Notes under the pieces: model-generated
What the model was told of the DNA's origin: nothing
Databases searched by the model: none
What the model saw: only the letters and a program-made list of their open reading frames with translations
Assembly: GCA_019217005.1 (NCBI GenBank)
Contig: JAHBNG010000002.1
Location: forward strand, 62,001 to 126,000
Reading direction: 5' to 3'
Length of the DNA: 64,000 bases
Source: Chloroflexi bacterium TSY
GTDB lineage: Bacteria; Chloroflexota; Anaerolineae; Caldilineales; Caldilineaceae
Program-made: the position numbers and the translations under genes
Shown: in pieces, positions 36,960-46,034 of the stretch
Numbering within the stretch: position 1 is the first letter of the stretch
Layout: each line of letters starts with the position of its first letter

Positions 36960-38318
36960 TCATTGAACGAGAACCGTAATCTTCTCGCGGAGATTGAGCG
37001 CCTGATGAAATCCGTCCCCTCCTTGCAGACAAAGAGTATGCACTCCCGGCGTTAAGTGAAGAACTGCCTCACTTTGACCCAACAAAAAATGTCGATGATT
37101 TTGATCCATCGGAATATAGTCACCTACACCGACACACGGAGTATCGATCATAATGTGAAAGTGTCCCGCATCTTCTTGAACAGAACCAGCCGGCTCAATT
37201 AGAAAATTTTCTGCGCCCATTTTGATTGTCACCGTCTCGGTGACGGTTGTGCCATCCAGCGGCTCTATGAAAAAGATGCGGGGCTCATCACGCATGTCAG
37301 CTTGCTTCACCGTAATGGTGATTATATGTGTCAAGTCGAGCGCCGTATGAACCCCATTGCCCACCTGCAAACAAAGAGTGTGTTCGCCCGGTGTGAGAGT
37401 GAGGGTTGCCTCTGTCTGACCTCCGCCAAAGTGTCGATGTTGGGCATCATTTGGAATCAGTTCACCTGGTGTGACGCACGGGGCATTAATCATAATGTGA
37501 AAATGTCCTGCTCCTTCTTTGGGTGGACCAGCAGGCTCAATCAGGAAATTTTCAGATCCCATCGTCACGGAGAAAGTTTCCGTTACAACGGCACCCGTCT
37601 TTGGCGTGCGAAAAAACACTTGCGGAATGGACGTCGTTTCAGTTTCCTTGCCATAGAAGAGCGGCAAGAATAAGCTCGTTAGTTGACCGTCACCACCAGA
37701 CTGGATCGGTGGAGTTGCCGTGACAGTCAGTTGTGGAGTTGCTGTAGATGTTGGCAGAGGCGTCGCTGTAGGAGTTGGAGGCAAAACTACGGTCAATCCT
37801 TCGGGATCACGGTAGAGGCGTTCCGCTGGGATCTGTGTCCGAGCCAGACCAGGACCGCTCCACATAAGTTCAAGTAGGGCGAAGTCGCCTTCACCATGTG
37901 TGTATTCAAGCTGAATTGGGTGCAACCCAGCTTGTAAGTTGAGATTGCCTGTTGCTTCGGGAGAATCAGCATGCATCCCACCCTGCATGACGATTTGCTG
38001 ATCCCCAATCAAAAAGCGGCTAGCCGAATCAGAGCATAGATAAAATGTGTAGTCACCTGTCTCAGGTATTTCAAGATACCCCGTGAAGCGCAACGTATAG
38101 TTAGTCTCTCGCTGGCGGACAGATAGATCAAGATTTTCGACGGATCCTGTTTTCACTGCCGTTTGACTCTCTAAAGTGCCATCAAGTTCATAGTAAGCGT
38201 ACTCTAGCCCTCGAATTGCTGTCATTGCATTGGCAACCGACCGTAAATCTAATACAACAACTTGAATCAGTGTGAATGTTGTGAGCACAAGAATGACAGA
38301 GAGAATATCCTTGACCAT
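36960..38318 (-). CDS. secreted PA14-domain protein with two DUF4399-like domains
   Basis: 452 residues from ATG 38318, placed just before a hydrophobic N-terminal helix (DILSVILVLTTFTLIQVVVL) that works as signal or anchor. A PA14-type carbohydrate-binding domain (YTLRFTGYLEIPETGDYTFY) comes next. A Thr/Pro linker (TPTATPLPTSTATP) follows, then LFLPLFYGKE, which resembles the C-terminal tail of other secreted proteins here but is internal. Two about 100-residue repeats each contain SENFLIEPAG or AENFLIEPAG, GHFHIMI and QHRHFGGGQ/QNHRHFLLGQ. The His-rich motifs suggest metal or ligand binding. It has no near partner gene on its strand. Confidence 0.75.
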   Translation of the reverse strand: MVKDILSVILVLTTFTLIQVVVLDLRSVANAMTAIRGLEYAYYELDGTLESQTAVKTGSVENLDLSVRQRETNYTLRFTGYLEIPETGDYTFYLCSDSASRFLIGDQQIVMQGGMHADSPEATGNLNLQAGLHPIQLEYTHGEGDFALLELMWSGPGLARTQIPAERLYRDPEGLTVVLPPTPTATPLPTSTATPQLTVTATPPIQSGGDGQLTSLFLPLFYGKETETTSIPQVFFRTPKTGAVVTETFSVTMGSENFLIEPAGPPKEGAGHFHIMINAPCVTPGELIPNDAQHRHFGGGQTEATLTLTPGEHTLCLQVGNGVHTALDLTHIITITVKQADMRDEPRIFFIEPLDGTTVTETVTIKMGAENFLIEPAGSVQEDAGHFHIMIDTPCVGVGDYIPMDQNHRHFLLGQSEAVLHLTPGVHTLCLQGGDGFHQALNLREKITVLVQ

Positions 38319-38692
38319 GATGGGTGAACATTCTCGCCATATCGATAGGTCAATCTTTGTCCAGTAAAAGTTGGATACCAAAATTTATTCCCCTTCCAAT
38401 GATACAATGGCCAGGCTCATGTAGACAAGTGGGTGAAGGAGCGCCGGTCACTGTTCAAGAGTAGAGTCGCTTGTGCAACAATCCCCTAAAAAATGACCGA
38501 CATTCTTGTGTTTCAGGATGCTCTTCAACGAAAGTACTTCACCTGTTTCATCTATGAGCCATCGTATCGTATCCAGTAGGAGTTTACATTCCGTATGGAT
38601 GACTGGATATGTCTCATCACCAAAGCGATCTGTCTATGGTCATGCACCGCCTTCTATACTCAATAGACCGCAGTGGAGTTGCCATGTATGGT
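38319..38692. other. intergenic region between PA14 gene and repeat
   Basis: I see no gene here. At the right edge (about 38672-38690) is the arm GTGGAGTTGCCATGTATGG, which pairs with CCATGCATGGCGACTCCAC near 38842-38860 around the family-4 element. Confidence 0.4.
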
Positions 38693-38831
38693 GTACTGTT
38701 TTATTACATCGACACCTGCGTTGTTTCCCTACATCGCGACCTCTAAATGGCGTGTGGCTCTCCTGTATCGGGGCCATTGGGTGGACACGATGTCAGTAAA
38801 TAGTAGAGGTGTCGATGTAAGTAAACAATAC
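38693..38831 (-). repeat. family-4 element (ACATCGACACCT type), copy 2
   Basis: 139 bp, reverse complement relative to copy 1. Ends are GTACTGTTTTATTACATCGA and TCGATGTAAGTAAACAATAC. As in copy 1, an outer palindrome encloses it, but with unrelated outer sequence. Confidence 0.8.
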
Positions 38832-38862
38832 ATATGGCGCGCCATGCATGGCGACTCCACGT

Positions 38863-40470
38863 TGCGGTCTGCCCTGAAAAAAAGGGCAGCAAGAGAAGAG
38901 AGAGAGGGGTTAAAGGCCGCGTTGAATAAGAAGCGGGTCCAAGTTGACCCGCCAGAGTGGGTGGCGTCGTTGCCTGTGCCCAACGCAAATCAGTTGTAGT
39001 GAGCACCGTACTTAGGCGGTCGGTGCCAAGAAAACCTTGAAGCCGAGGGACTCGAGGGTTTTGAGTGCGCCGGCTTGTGCATGCTCCTTGCGTCGTTTGA
39101 GAAAGAAGTCGCCGCCGAGTTCTTCAAAGACGGCATCGGGCTTGTCGATGAGATGATAGACGATGGTCAAGATGGAATGGGCCACGGCAATAGCTGCCCG
39201 CTTGGCTCCGCGTCGTGCCTTGAGACGGTGGAACTGTGCGGCGAGATAGGTGTCCTTGGTGCGAGAGGCGGCCCAAGCCGCTTCAACGAGGGCGGTGACT
39301 AACCATTTCTGGCCCTTTCGTCGGCGACCACTCTTGCATTTGCCCGCCGATTCGTTGTTGCCAGGACAGACACAAGCCCAGGAGGCCAGTTTCTTAGCTG
39401 AGGGCCAGCTTTCGACCGAGGGACCGATCTCCGCCAGAATTATCTCGGCGACGACTCGCCCCACACCGGGAATGGCATCTAGGCGTGCGATGAGGTCAGC
39501 ATGCGGAGCCATGAGGACCCCAATCTGTTGATTGAGGGCATCAATGCGTACATTCAGGTGATCGAGATGATGCAGAACTTCTTGCAGCATAAAACGATGA
39601 TGAGGACGGACCAGTCCCGTCAACGCATCAACCAACTGGGAATCTTGGCCCGCAGCCGCTTTTGTGCCAAGTCAGCCATGGCTTCTGGGTCCATCTCATC
39701 TGCAATCAGGGCCTCGATCATCTGGCGTGCCGATACACCTTGGATGCTCGTGACCACCGATCCCAACTTGACGTTGGCATCTTCCAACACCTTATGCAGG
39801 CGATTGACTGCCGCACTCTTCTCTTGCAAGAGACGCGTCCGATAGCGCGTCAGGTCTCGCAAGTCCCTTTGCTCCACATCTGGAATGAAACTGCGCTCCA
39901 GCAGTCCATAACTCATCAGTTTCGTGATCCAGGCCGCATCGCTCTCATCCGTCTTGCGACCAGGCACCTGTGCCAGATGGCGGGCATTCACAATCCAGAC
40001 CTCAAAATGCTCATGCAACACATTGTAGATCGGTTTCCAATACACTCCCGTACTCTCCATCGCCACATGCGTGATCCCATACGACGACAGCCACGACCTC
40101 AACCCCTCCAACTCGACCGTCGTTGTCCCAAATCGCTTGCACCTGCTCCATCCTCCTGATTCATCTACCACACACGCCACTACCATCCGCTTGTGAACAT
40201 CCAGGCCGCTGCACTTCGGAAACATCACTTCCATCTTCCTTTCCTTTCGCAGCCGCTTATGTGTACCCGATTGTGAGCACAGTCTGCCCTGCGTGTTTCG
40301 TCCCGAGGAACGTCCACATCCCGTGGTGCGTCGGTGTACACCAATCTAGCTACTGAGCGTTCTTTACTTGACCACGGACCTTTCCCGATTTCTGTTCGGC
40401 GGCTGCCACCACACTTTAACACATTTTTCATCCCCTGTTGTGTTGGCTCACCGCATGTTTATCTACTGAT
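38863..40470 (-). mobile_element. IS110-family insertion sequence, copy 2
   Basis: 1608 bp, inverted relative to copy 1, three bases shorter (a 2-base and a 1-base indel inside the transposase gene). It is inserted directly beside the palindrome that encloses the second family-4 element. Right-flank sequence beyond the element (ACGTGGAGTCGCCAT) resembles that of copy 1 (GCGCGGAGTGAGCAT), consistent with a shared target preference. Confidence 0.88.
39012..40234 (-). pseudogene. IS110-family transposase, copy 2, frameshifted in the middle
   Basis: The N-terminal half is open from ATG 40234 through the DEDD domain to LRAKIP, then runs out of frame because ATTCCCAGTTGG has one C fewer than ATTCCCCAGTTGG in copy 1. 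The C-terminal half is open from about 39635 to 39012. The two copies therefore carry breaks at different places; a recombinant of the two could be intact. Confidence 0.85.
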
Positions 40471-40542
40471 ACTAAGCACTGGGGATGGTTCATGATACCC
40501 TAAGAGATGGGTTGGCAAACACTCCGCTTCTCAAATTGTCAA

Positions 40543-41631
40543 TCACCGCAGCATCCCCCGTGCCTGAATCGGCCAAATTGACTCAACAATCCCGTTGCGA
40601 ACTCCATACAGATTATCGTGGAGAAAAACCGTGCTGTCCCCATAGCCCGCAATAAAATCAAAGGTATCGCCAATCTTGATTGACTCATTCGGCTGCTCCA
40701 ATATCACGACACCGTGTTCAGCAGAGGCGGACATCCGTTCGACAGGAGGAAAATTTACACCTTCGGGCTGACCATGAGCAACGGGGAGTGTCTTGAATCC
40801 GGCATCAAGAATGACGCGGTTGGGTGCTGGTCGGCTGGTCACCATCGTGCGAACATGGAGCGACGGTTGTGAGATCACACCCCAGCTTTTGTAGCGCGCA
40901 TCGCACAGAATCGCGCCACCAGCCTGAATCTCCGTAATCACGCCCAAGAAAGGCGTCACGTTGGATGTACCGCTGCCTCCGCCGGAAACGATCTCAACAG
41001 ACAACCCATCCTCTTTACACATCTCAACGCTCTCGCCCAAAAGAGCCATTGATTCTTCGATGCCTTTACGTCTTATGTCAGGATCTGGATTCGCTAGGAC
41101 ATGGCCTTCCCAGCTCATCAGTCCCACATAACGTAGCCCTTCTGTTTGAGCGACTTGACGTGACAACTCTAGTGTAGGCTTGCCTGGCGCAACACCAGCG
41201 CGGTTCATGCCGCTATTTACATCCACCACCACGCTAATTTCAACTCCTGCTTTCGTGGCCGCAGCGCCCAATGCAGCCACATTGTCGGCATTGTCGACAG
41301 AGACTTTGACATCTGCCCGCCGACAGAGGTTGACCAGTCGTCTAATCTTGTGTGGTCCGACAATTTGATTGGCAATTAAAATATCCTCGATCCCTGACGC
41401 AACCATCACCTCTGCTTCGCCCAATTTGGCACAAGTAACACCAATTGCACCTGCTGCAACGGTCTTATGCATAATTGCCGGTATTTTGATGCCCTTGGTA
41501 TGCGGGCGCCAATTGATACTCGCTGTTTTAAAATGATCAGCCAGTCGCGAAATGTTTGCTTCCAAAACATCAAGATCGATCCAGAGAAAGGGGGTGTCAA
41601 GATCGGTTTTTGCAAGTCCGATTTCAGTCAT
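40543..41631 (-). CDS. D-threonine aldolase/D-serine dehydratase-like PLP enzyme
   Basis: 362 residues. Alanine-racemase-type fold-III PLP enzyme: the PLP lysine is in NWRPHTKGIKIP, phosphate-binding residues in VSGGGSGTS, and the C-terminal metal/active-site region has FIAGYGDSTVFLHDNLYGVR. Family members use PLP plus a divalent metal to cleave D-threonine to glycine and acetaldehyde, or to dehydrate D-serine. The early block LDTPFLWIDLDVLEANI is typical. Downstream on the plus strand are PhyH and GNAT-like genes. The IS-split SDR at 41685 lies just upstream on the same strand and was probably its operon partner. Confidence 0.87.
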   Translation of the reverse strand: MTEIGLAKTDLDTPFLWIDLDVLEANISRLADHFKTASINWRPHTKGIKIPAIMHKTVAAGAIGVTCAKLGEAEVMVASGIEDILIANQIVGPHKIRRLVNLCRRADVKVSVDNADNVAALGAAATKAGVEISVVVDVNSGMNRAGVAPGKPTLELSRQVAQTEGLRYVGLMSWEGHVLANPDPDIRRKGIEESMALLGESVEMCKEDGLSVEIVSGGGSGTSNVTPFLGVITEIQAGGAILCDARYKSWGVISQPSLHVRTMVTSRPAPNRVILDAGFKTLPVAHGQPEGVNFPPVERMSASAEHGVVILEQPNESIKIGDTFDFIAGYGDSTVFLHDNLYGVRNGIVESIWPIQARGMLR

Positions 41632-41684
41632 TAGTTTTCGTCTCCTTAAAAGATGTGGATAGTTAATGGATCATCTACACGCTG

Positions 41685-41759
41685 TTACCAACATGTCCAG
41701 CCGCCATCGACTAAAATATTTTGTCCCGTGATATAGCTGCCTGCGTCGCTAGCCAATAA
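41685..41759 (-). pseudogene. SDR oxidoreductase, 3' fragment
   Basis: Encodes only the C-terminal tail [24 protein letters not shown] and a stop. It joins exactly to the 5' part at 43183-43912 when the ISAzo13 element and one TAA duplication are removed, giving [17 protein letters not shown]. The end of the tail (DGGW) is the usual SDR C terminus. Confidence 0.85.
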
Positions 41760-41792
41760 GGCCAATCCAAAAAATAAAATATACGCGAGAAG

Positions 41793-41946
41793 GGGTGGTT
41801 CAGAATTAGGTTTACACTTTTGATACATAGATAAAAATCTATATGAGGTCATTTTCTGCCTGAGCATGGCTCAAAGTAGAAAATATAAACATCTTTTCTC
41901 TTTGCAAAAATGTAAACCTAATTGTCCGCCTAAAATGAACCACCCC
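41793..41946 (+). mobile_element. 154-bp MITE, family 3, copy 1 (nested in ISAzo13)
   Basis: Terminal inverted repeats GGGTGGTTCA/TGAACCACCC and inner GGTTTACACTTTTG/AAATGTAAACC. Target duplication CGCGAGAAG (9 bp) at 41784-41792 and 41947-41955. The empty site is visible in ISAzo13 copy A near 612-626. Confidence 0.9.
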
Positions 41947-41986
41947 CGCGAGAAGGTGTTAAACTAGCTCTCCAAAAGGAGCAAAA

Positions 41987-43161
41987 ATGACAATCTCGCC
42001 AGAAATGGTTGAAGTCTTGAAAGAGACGAAGGCCATGTTAAGTGGATACGAAAGAAGGCACTTCATGGCCCAAACGGTCAAAACGATATGCGAAGGGAGT
42101 CCGACGATAGCCAAAGCCCTGGAAGAACTAGAAGGCGGCTTCTGTTATGTCGACCAAAGCCACCGACGTGGTCGCAAAAGCCGAAGACCATATCCCCACT
42201 TTACTGGCCGATATGGTTGAAATCGCCGATCAATTCAGCCAGACCGATCCCACCTTTCGACCCCCAATTGTACACTCGACTAACCGCCGCCGAAATGCGT
42301 ACCCAGCTCATCGAGCAGAAAGGATACACAGATGAGGAATTGCCTGGCGAAGAGGCCATCCGCTTGAAGCTCAATGAGTTAGGCTATGGCTCAAACCGGG
42401 TCAAAAAAAGTCAACCAGTGAAAAAGATCCCAGAGACCGATGCGATCTTTGATAGAATTCATCAGATCAATCAAGAAGCGGATGCAGACGAGACGGTTCT
42501 GCGCCTCTCTTGGGATGCCAAAGCGACGATTTTACTTGACCGTTTCTCGAGAGAAGGGATAAGTCGAGTGGTTGTCAAAGCGCTCGATCATGACTTTCAA
42601 GATAAGAAGACCGAGAAAGTCACTCCTTTTGGCATTTACCTCCCTTCAACCAAGGAACTCTTTCTTTACTTGACTCAGTCGAAAGTGACGAGTGACTTTT
42701 GTCGACTGCCTGATTGATTTTGGGAAAGCGTACGTGAACACTTTCCTCACGTCAAGACCCTCGTGATCAATCAGGACAATGGTCCCGAAAATCATACCCG
42801 TCGGACTCAGTTTATGTATCGTCTCACTCAGTTTGTTGAGCACTATCGTCTCTCTATTCAGCTCGCCTGCTACCCTCCTTATCACAGTAAATACAACCCC
42901 ATCGAACGGGTTTGGGGCCATCTTGAAAAACACTGGAACGGTTCTCTTCTCGATTCTCTTGAGACCGTTCTCAATTTTGCCCGTTCTTTTCGCTTTAACC
43001 AACTACAACCCTTCGTTCACCTGAATTCCACTCTTTATGAGACCGGCGTCAAACTCACTCAGAAAGAGATGGACCGTTTGGCACAACGCTTCCAACGTTT
43101 ACCTGGTTTAGAAAAATGGTTTGTCCTTATTCCCCCTCTCCATTCTCTCGTTCGCGTATAA
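41987..43161 (+). pseudogene. ISAzo13-family transposase, multiply broken
   Basis: ATG 41987 with AAAGGAG. DDE transposase with blocks TDPTFRPP, KKIPETDAIFDRI, VLRLSWDAKATI, ALDHDF, LVINQDNGPENH and CYPPYHSKYNPIERVWG, the last carrying the catalytic Glu. Frame breaks lie at AAAA (about 42176), CCCCC (about 42262), around SKVTSDF (42700) and GATTTTGGG (42716). It also has a 36-bp in-frame deletion of the HTH (KAERELGWNRAT) between two CGACGA repeats, compared with copy A. It is not translatable as one protein. Confidence 0.82.
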
Positions 43162-43174
43162 TTATTTTTTTGGT

Positions 43175-43912
43175 TTAGCCTAAAACAGTCAGTCCCTTCA
43201 ACTCATGAGGCAACCCCATGCGTTTCATGGGAACCTTCTGTTCTAAGCGGCCTATAAATTCCGGCATCTCATCTTTGACCTTTTGAGTTGGAAATGGTCC
43301 GGGAGAAACTGCATTGACGCGTACATCATCTTTCGCCCAATACGCGGCCAGGTGACGCGTGAGATGGATAATGCCACCCTTGAGTCCATGATAGTTTGGC
43401 GGACTGTTGGAAGGCAGAGCTTCGTATGCATCGGGATAACTGGCCACCACGCCATACATGCTCCCAATATTGATGATCGAGCCTGGTGCATTGCGCTGCC
43501 TCAAGTGATGAACGACTTCGCGCGCCAACAAAAAGTAGGCCGTAACACCGGTGTGATAGGCACGATCAAAATCCTCCGCAGTTGCATCATCGATATCAGG
43601 TGCCGTTCCCCCATAGGCATTGTTGACAAGGATATCGACTTGCCCTAAGCGTTCAACCACTCGCTGTACAAATTGGGGAATTGTATCGGTTTCATCTTGG
43701 CTAAATCCGATACCGATATGCTTCGCTCCTGGTAAAGTTTTCGCAAAGTCTGCCGCCTGCTCAGCCGAACGACTCGTCACGGCTAACGTGGCCCCAGCTT
43801 CAGCTAGTGCCCGGCTCATCGCGCTTCCCAACCAGCCAGACGCGCCAGTCACAATCGCCACTTTCCCGCTCAAATTCATCAGATCTTGGACAGTTGGTTC
43901 AATGTTCGTCAC
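43175..43912 (-). pseudogene. SDR oxidoreductase, 5' part, interrupted by ISAzo13
   Basis: Starts at GTG 43912 with GGGAG seven bases upstream. Classical short-chain dehydrogenase/reductase: nucleotide-binding TGASGWLG, structural NNAYGG, catalytic Ser in NIGSMYG and YxxxK as YHGLK, then NAVSPGPFPT. The native sequence runs to ...LPHELKGLTV and continues in the fragment at 41685-41759; the last residues read here (LG) come from the IS. The protein resembles gluconate 5-dehydrogenase and 3-oxoacyl reductases. All catalytic residues are in this part, but the loss of the C-terminal strand and helix should destabilise the subunit. Confidence 0.87.
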
Positions 43913-44008
43913 TGTTTTCTCCCATCGATTTATCGGTTAGACTTGGTAGATATCTAGAGCAAGTAGTATAGTTATGTACGAATCACGCGAGACGCAACAC
44001 GCTACGAA

Positions 44009-44088
44009 TGGTGGTATAGCATAAATTGTGTAAATTGCGGATCTCAGTCAGAGACAAATCGAATTTACACACAATTTGGCATACCACC
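44009..44088. repeat. palindromic repeat family 6, copy 3
   Basis: The arms contain TAAATTGTGTAAATT and AATTTACACACAATTT, with outer GGTGGTAT/ATACCACC and centre CTCAGTCAGAGA. It is more diverged than the other copies. Confidence 0.65.
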
Positions 44089-44102
44089 CTACGAATCACT
44101 TA

Positions 44103-44293
44103 GAACCTATCCGAAAAGTGGTTGTGAGTCCGACCAGTTTCTCGAACAAGAATAAGTGAAGCCGAGAAAGTATTTGGACACAGATTGATTGGATTTTCAG
44201 GATTTTATCCGTGTGTATCTGTGAAAATCCGTGTCCTATTTCTAATCTCTTTCTAGACTTTACTTATATCGCCACAGAACTTTTCGGATAAAT
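44103..44293 (-). repeat. palindromic repeat family 5, split copy
   Basis: The left end is GAACCTATCCGAAAAGTGG and the right end CACAGAACTTTTCGGATAAAT. About 120 bp sit between the halves. They contain GGACACAGATTGATTGGA and AAAATCCGTGTCC, a common hairpin repeat that seems to have inserted into the family-5 unit. Confidence 0.6.
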
Positions 44294-44314
44294 ACTTAGG
44301 GAGTATAAACGCCG

Positions 44315-45049
44315 ATGAATGACAAAGCAAGTGTGTCAGAACAAATATTGAGCGAAGAAGATGTACAGGCATTCCATCAAAATGGATATGTAGTTGCACG
44401 GGGTCTTTGGACTCCCAGAGAAGCGGTAGTGTGGAAAGATATATTAAAAAGACGACTGGCGGAGGAAGGGATGCTGAATGAACCGTCGGGCGTTCGGGTA
44501 TGGATGGCTGACGCGATGGATCCGGTGACGCAACGAGAAGTGACGAATCAACGCCTGCTTGCCTGTCTACAGCAACTGATCGGTCCTCACGTAGAATTCT
44601 TAAGCGTCAAGGCTGTCTTCAAAGATCATGACACAGACTTTGCCTCGCCGTGGCATCAGGATTGGTTCTATTGGCAAGGCGCGACCAAAATCTCTGCCTG
44701 GATTGCGCTGGACGATGCAGTGCCGGAGAATGTTTGTCTTCAAATCGTGCCGGGCCGCCATCGTCGTGTCTTTGAGAAAAAGGAAGTCGATGATGGCAAA
44801 GGATTTGGTCATCGTGTGGATGAACAAGATTTGGCAGGTTTATCCGTCGAGACCGTTCCGGTTCAACGTGGAGATACCATTTTCTTCCATGATTTGGCCA
44901 TGCATGGTTCGCATCCCAACACCAGCGGAACTGACCGGTGGTCGGCCATTGCAACCTATCGCGATGGCTCACAGCTAGATAGCTCGACCGTCTGGAAAGC
45001 CTCGATTGTTATGAGCGGAGAGTGTGTCAATGTATCGCAAGCTGGATGA
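44315..45049 (+). CDS. phytanoyl-CoA dioxygenase (PhyH) family protein
   Basis: 244 residues. Fe(II)/2-oxoglutarate-dependent dioxygenase with the iron-binding facial triad His114 and Asp116 in SPWHQDWFYW and His197 in DLAMHGSHPN, plus 2-oxoglutarate-binding Arg208 in GTDRWSAIATYR. The start region LSEEDVQAFHQNGYVVARG is typical of the family. Such enzymes hydroxylate a wide range of small substrates, not only phytanoyl-CoA. It overlaps the next gene by about 20 bp, so the two are probably translated together. The upstream region carries two repeat units. Confidence 0.88.
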   Translation: MNDKASVSEQILSEEDVQAFHQNGYVVARGLWTPREAVVWKDILKRRLAEEGMLNEPSGVRVWMADAMDPVTQREVTNQRLLACLQQLIGPHVEFLSVKAVFKDHDTDFASPWHQDWFYWQGATKISAWIALDDAVPENVCLQIVPGRHRRVFEKKEVDDGKGFGHRVDEQDLAGLSVETVPVQRGDTIFFHDLAMHGSHPNTSGTDRWSAIATYRDGSQLDSSTVWKASIVMSGECVNVSQAG

Positions 45050-46034
45050 TGTCTCCCTCAAATCGGGAGAACGGGTAGAAGCAGGTGTTGTCAAGGGACC
45101 AGATTTGGTCTGGGCAGATAGAATCGTGCCACTACTCTCGCACAAGGGAGATCCCTGGAACTGGCAAAACAAACAAGTGCTCAAGCGCGACTTATCGCTT
45201 GACGCCCTTTTTTATCTCCTTCATCGGGATGGTGCACCCTTCGCCAATATCATGACCATCGAAGTGGCTGGTGTTGGGATATTTGGACATGTCTGGACCC
45301 AACCAGCGGATCGACAACAGAGGGCGTCGTCCAGCCTGATGGCCCTTCAAATGGCAGATTTTCATCAGCGAGGCGGCCAAGCGCTCTTCCTTGGAACAGG
45401 GTATGAATCGGTTGCATTTAAAATGTATGAAAGATTTGGCTTCCGCAGCGTCGAACCTCAGAGTGGCTATATGTCCTATTATGCCGGTCTGCAAGAAGCT
45501 TTTGAGAATCGTTATTTCGCTCAAAGCCGCGCGCATGTCGTCCCCTTAGATTGGTGTCACTGGCCTTCAGCGGTTGCACTTTTTCTGGGAGATTGGTCCG
45601 GTCTTATACGCTGTGCGCCCCTACAGTTGATCGGTCGACAATCAAGCGAAGCTGCATTTTTGCCCCTTCTCATCGCAGCAGAAGAGAGGAATCACTCGCC
45701 TCAAGCAATGGTCTTGCAGCAGCCGAGAACAAACGCTGTCGTCGGCTTTACCACCTGGACCTGGCATCCAATTTGGCCGGAAACCTGTCTTTTCGATATT
45801 TACTGTCATCCACAATATTGGGATCAAGCAGGCATGTTGCTAGATGCACTTCAACTGCCTGATGCCGATCGGCACGTTGCGTATGGAGACCCAAGCTGTC
45901 CCGACAAACATCAACTACTGATACATGCTGGTTTTGGGCAGGTTACTCGATTACCTGAACGTCTCTCTGTCGATGTTGCAAAGACCAATTGGATAGATAC
46001 TATTGTGTTTGAACGGAGTGGTTTGGGCTCTTAG
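45030..46034 (+). CDS. GNAT-like acetyltransferase, probable tandem domains
   Basis: 334 residues from ATG 45030, inside the end of the PhyH gene, with GGAGAG upstream. The N-terminal half has an acetyl-CoA-binding-like segment and the motif VAFKMYERFGFRSVEPQSGYMSYY, which matches the end of a GNAT domain. The C-terminal half (VVGFTTWTWHPIWPETCLFDIYCHP) looks like a second, more diverged GNAT repeat. The partner dioxygenase suggests joint modification of a small molecule, but the substrate is unknown. Confidence 0.65.
   Translation: MYRKLDDVSLKSGERVEAGVVKGPDLVWADRIVPLLSHKGDPWNWQNKQVLKRDLSLDALFYLLHRDGAPFANIMTIEVAGVGIFGHVWTQPADRQQRASSSLMALQMADFHQRGGQALFLGTGYESVAFKMYERFGFRSVEPQSGYMSYYAGLQEAFENRYFAQSRAHVVPLDWCHWPSAVALFLGDWSGLIRCAPLQLIGRQSSEAAFLPLLIAAEERNHSPQAMVLQQPRTNAVVGFTTWTWHPIWPETCLFDIYCHPQYWDQAGMLLDALQLPDADRHVAYGDPSCPDKHQLLIHAGFGQVTRLPERLSVDVAKTNWIDTIVFERSGLGS

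Larger units (their letters stand above)
41760..43180 (+). mobile_element. ISAzo13-type insertion sequence, copy B
   Basis: The termini are GGCCAATCC and GGTTTAGCC, with 3-bp target duplication TAA at 41757-41759 and 43181-43183. It interrupts the SDR gene. Its own left noncoding end is interrupted by a 154-bp element at 41793-41946; without that the IS would be about 1258 bp. Confidence 0.88.

Noticed and set aside
31235..40470. Composite transposon formed by the two IS110 copies
   Set aside because: IS110 elements move as circles with bridge RNA and are not known to mobilise flanked segments; the pair is better seen as two insertions able to recombine.
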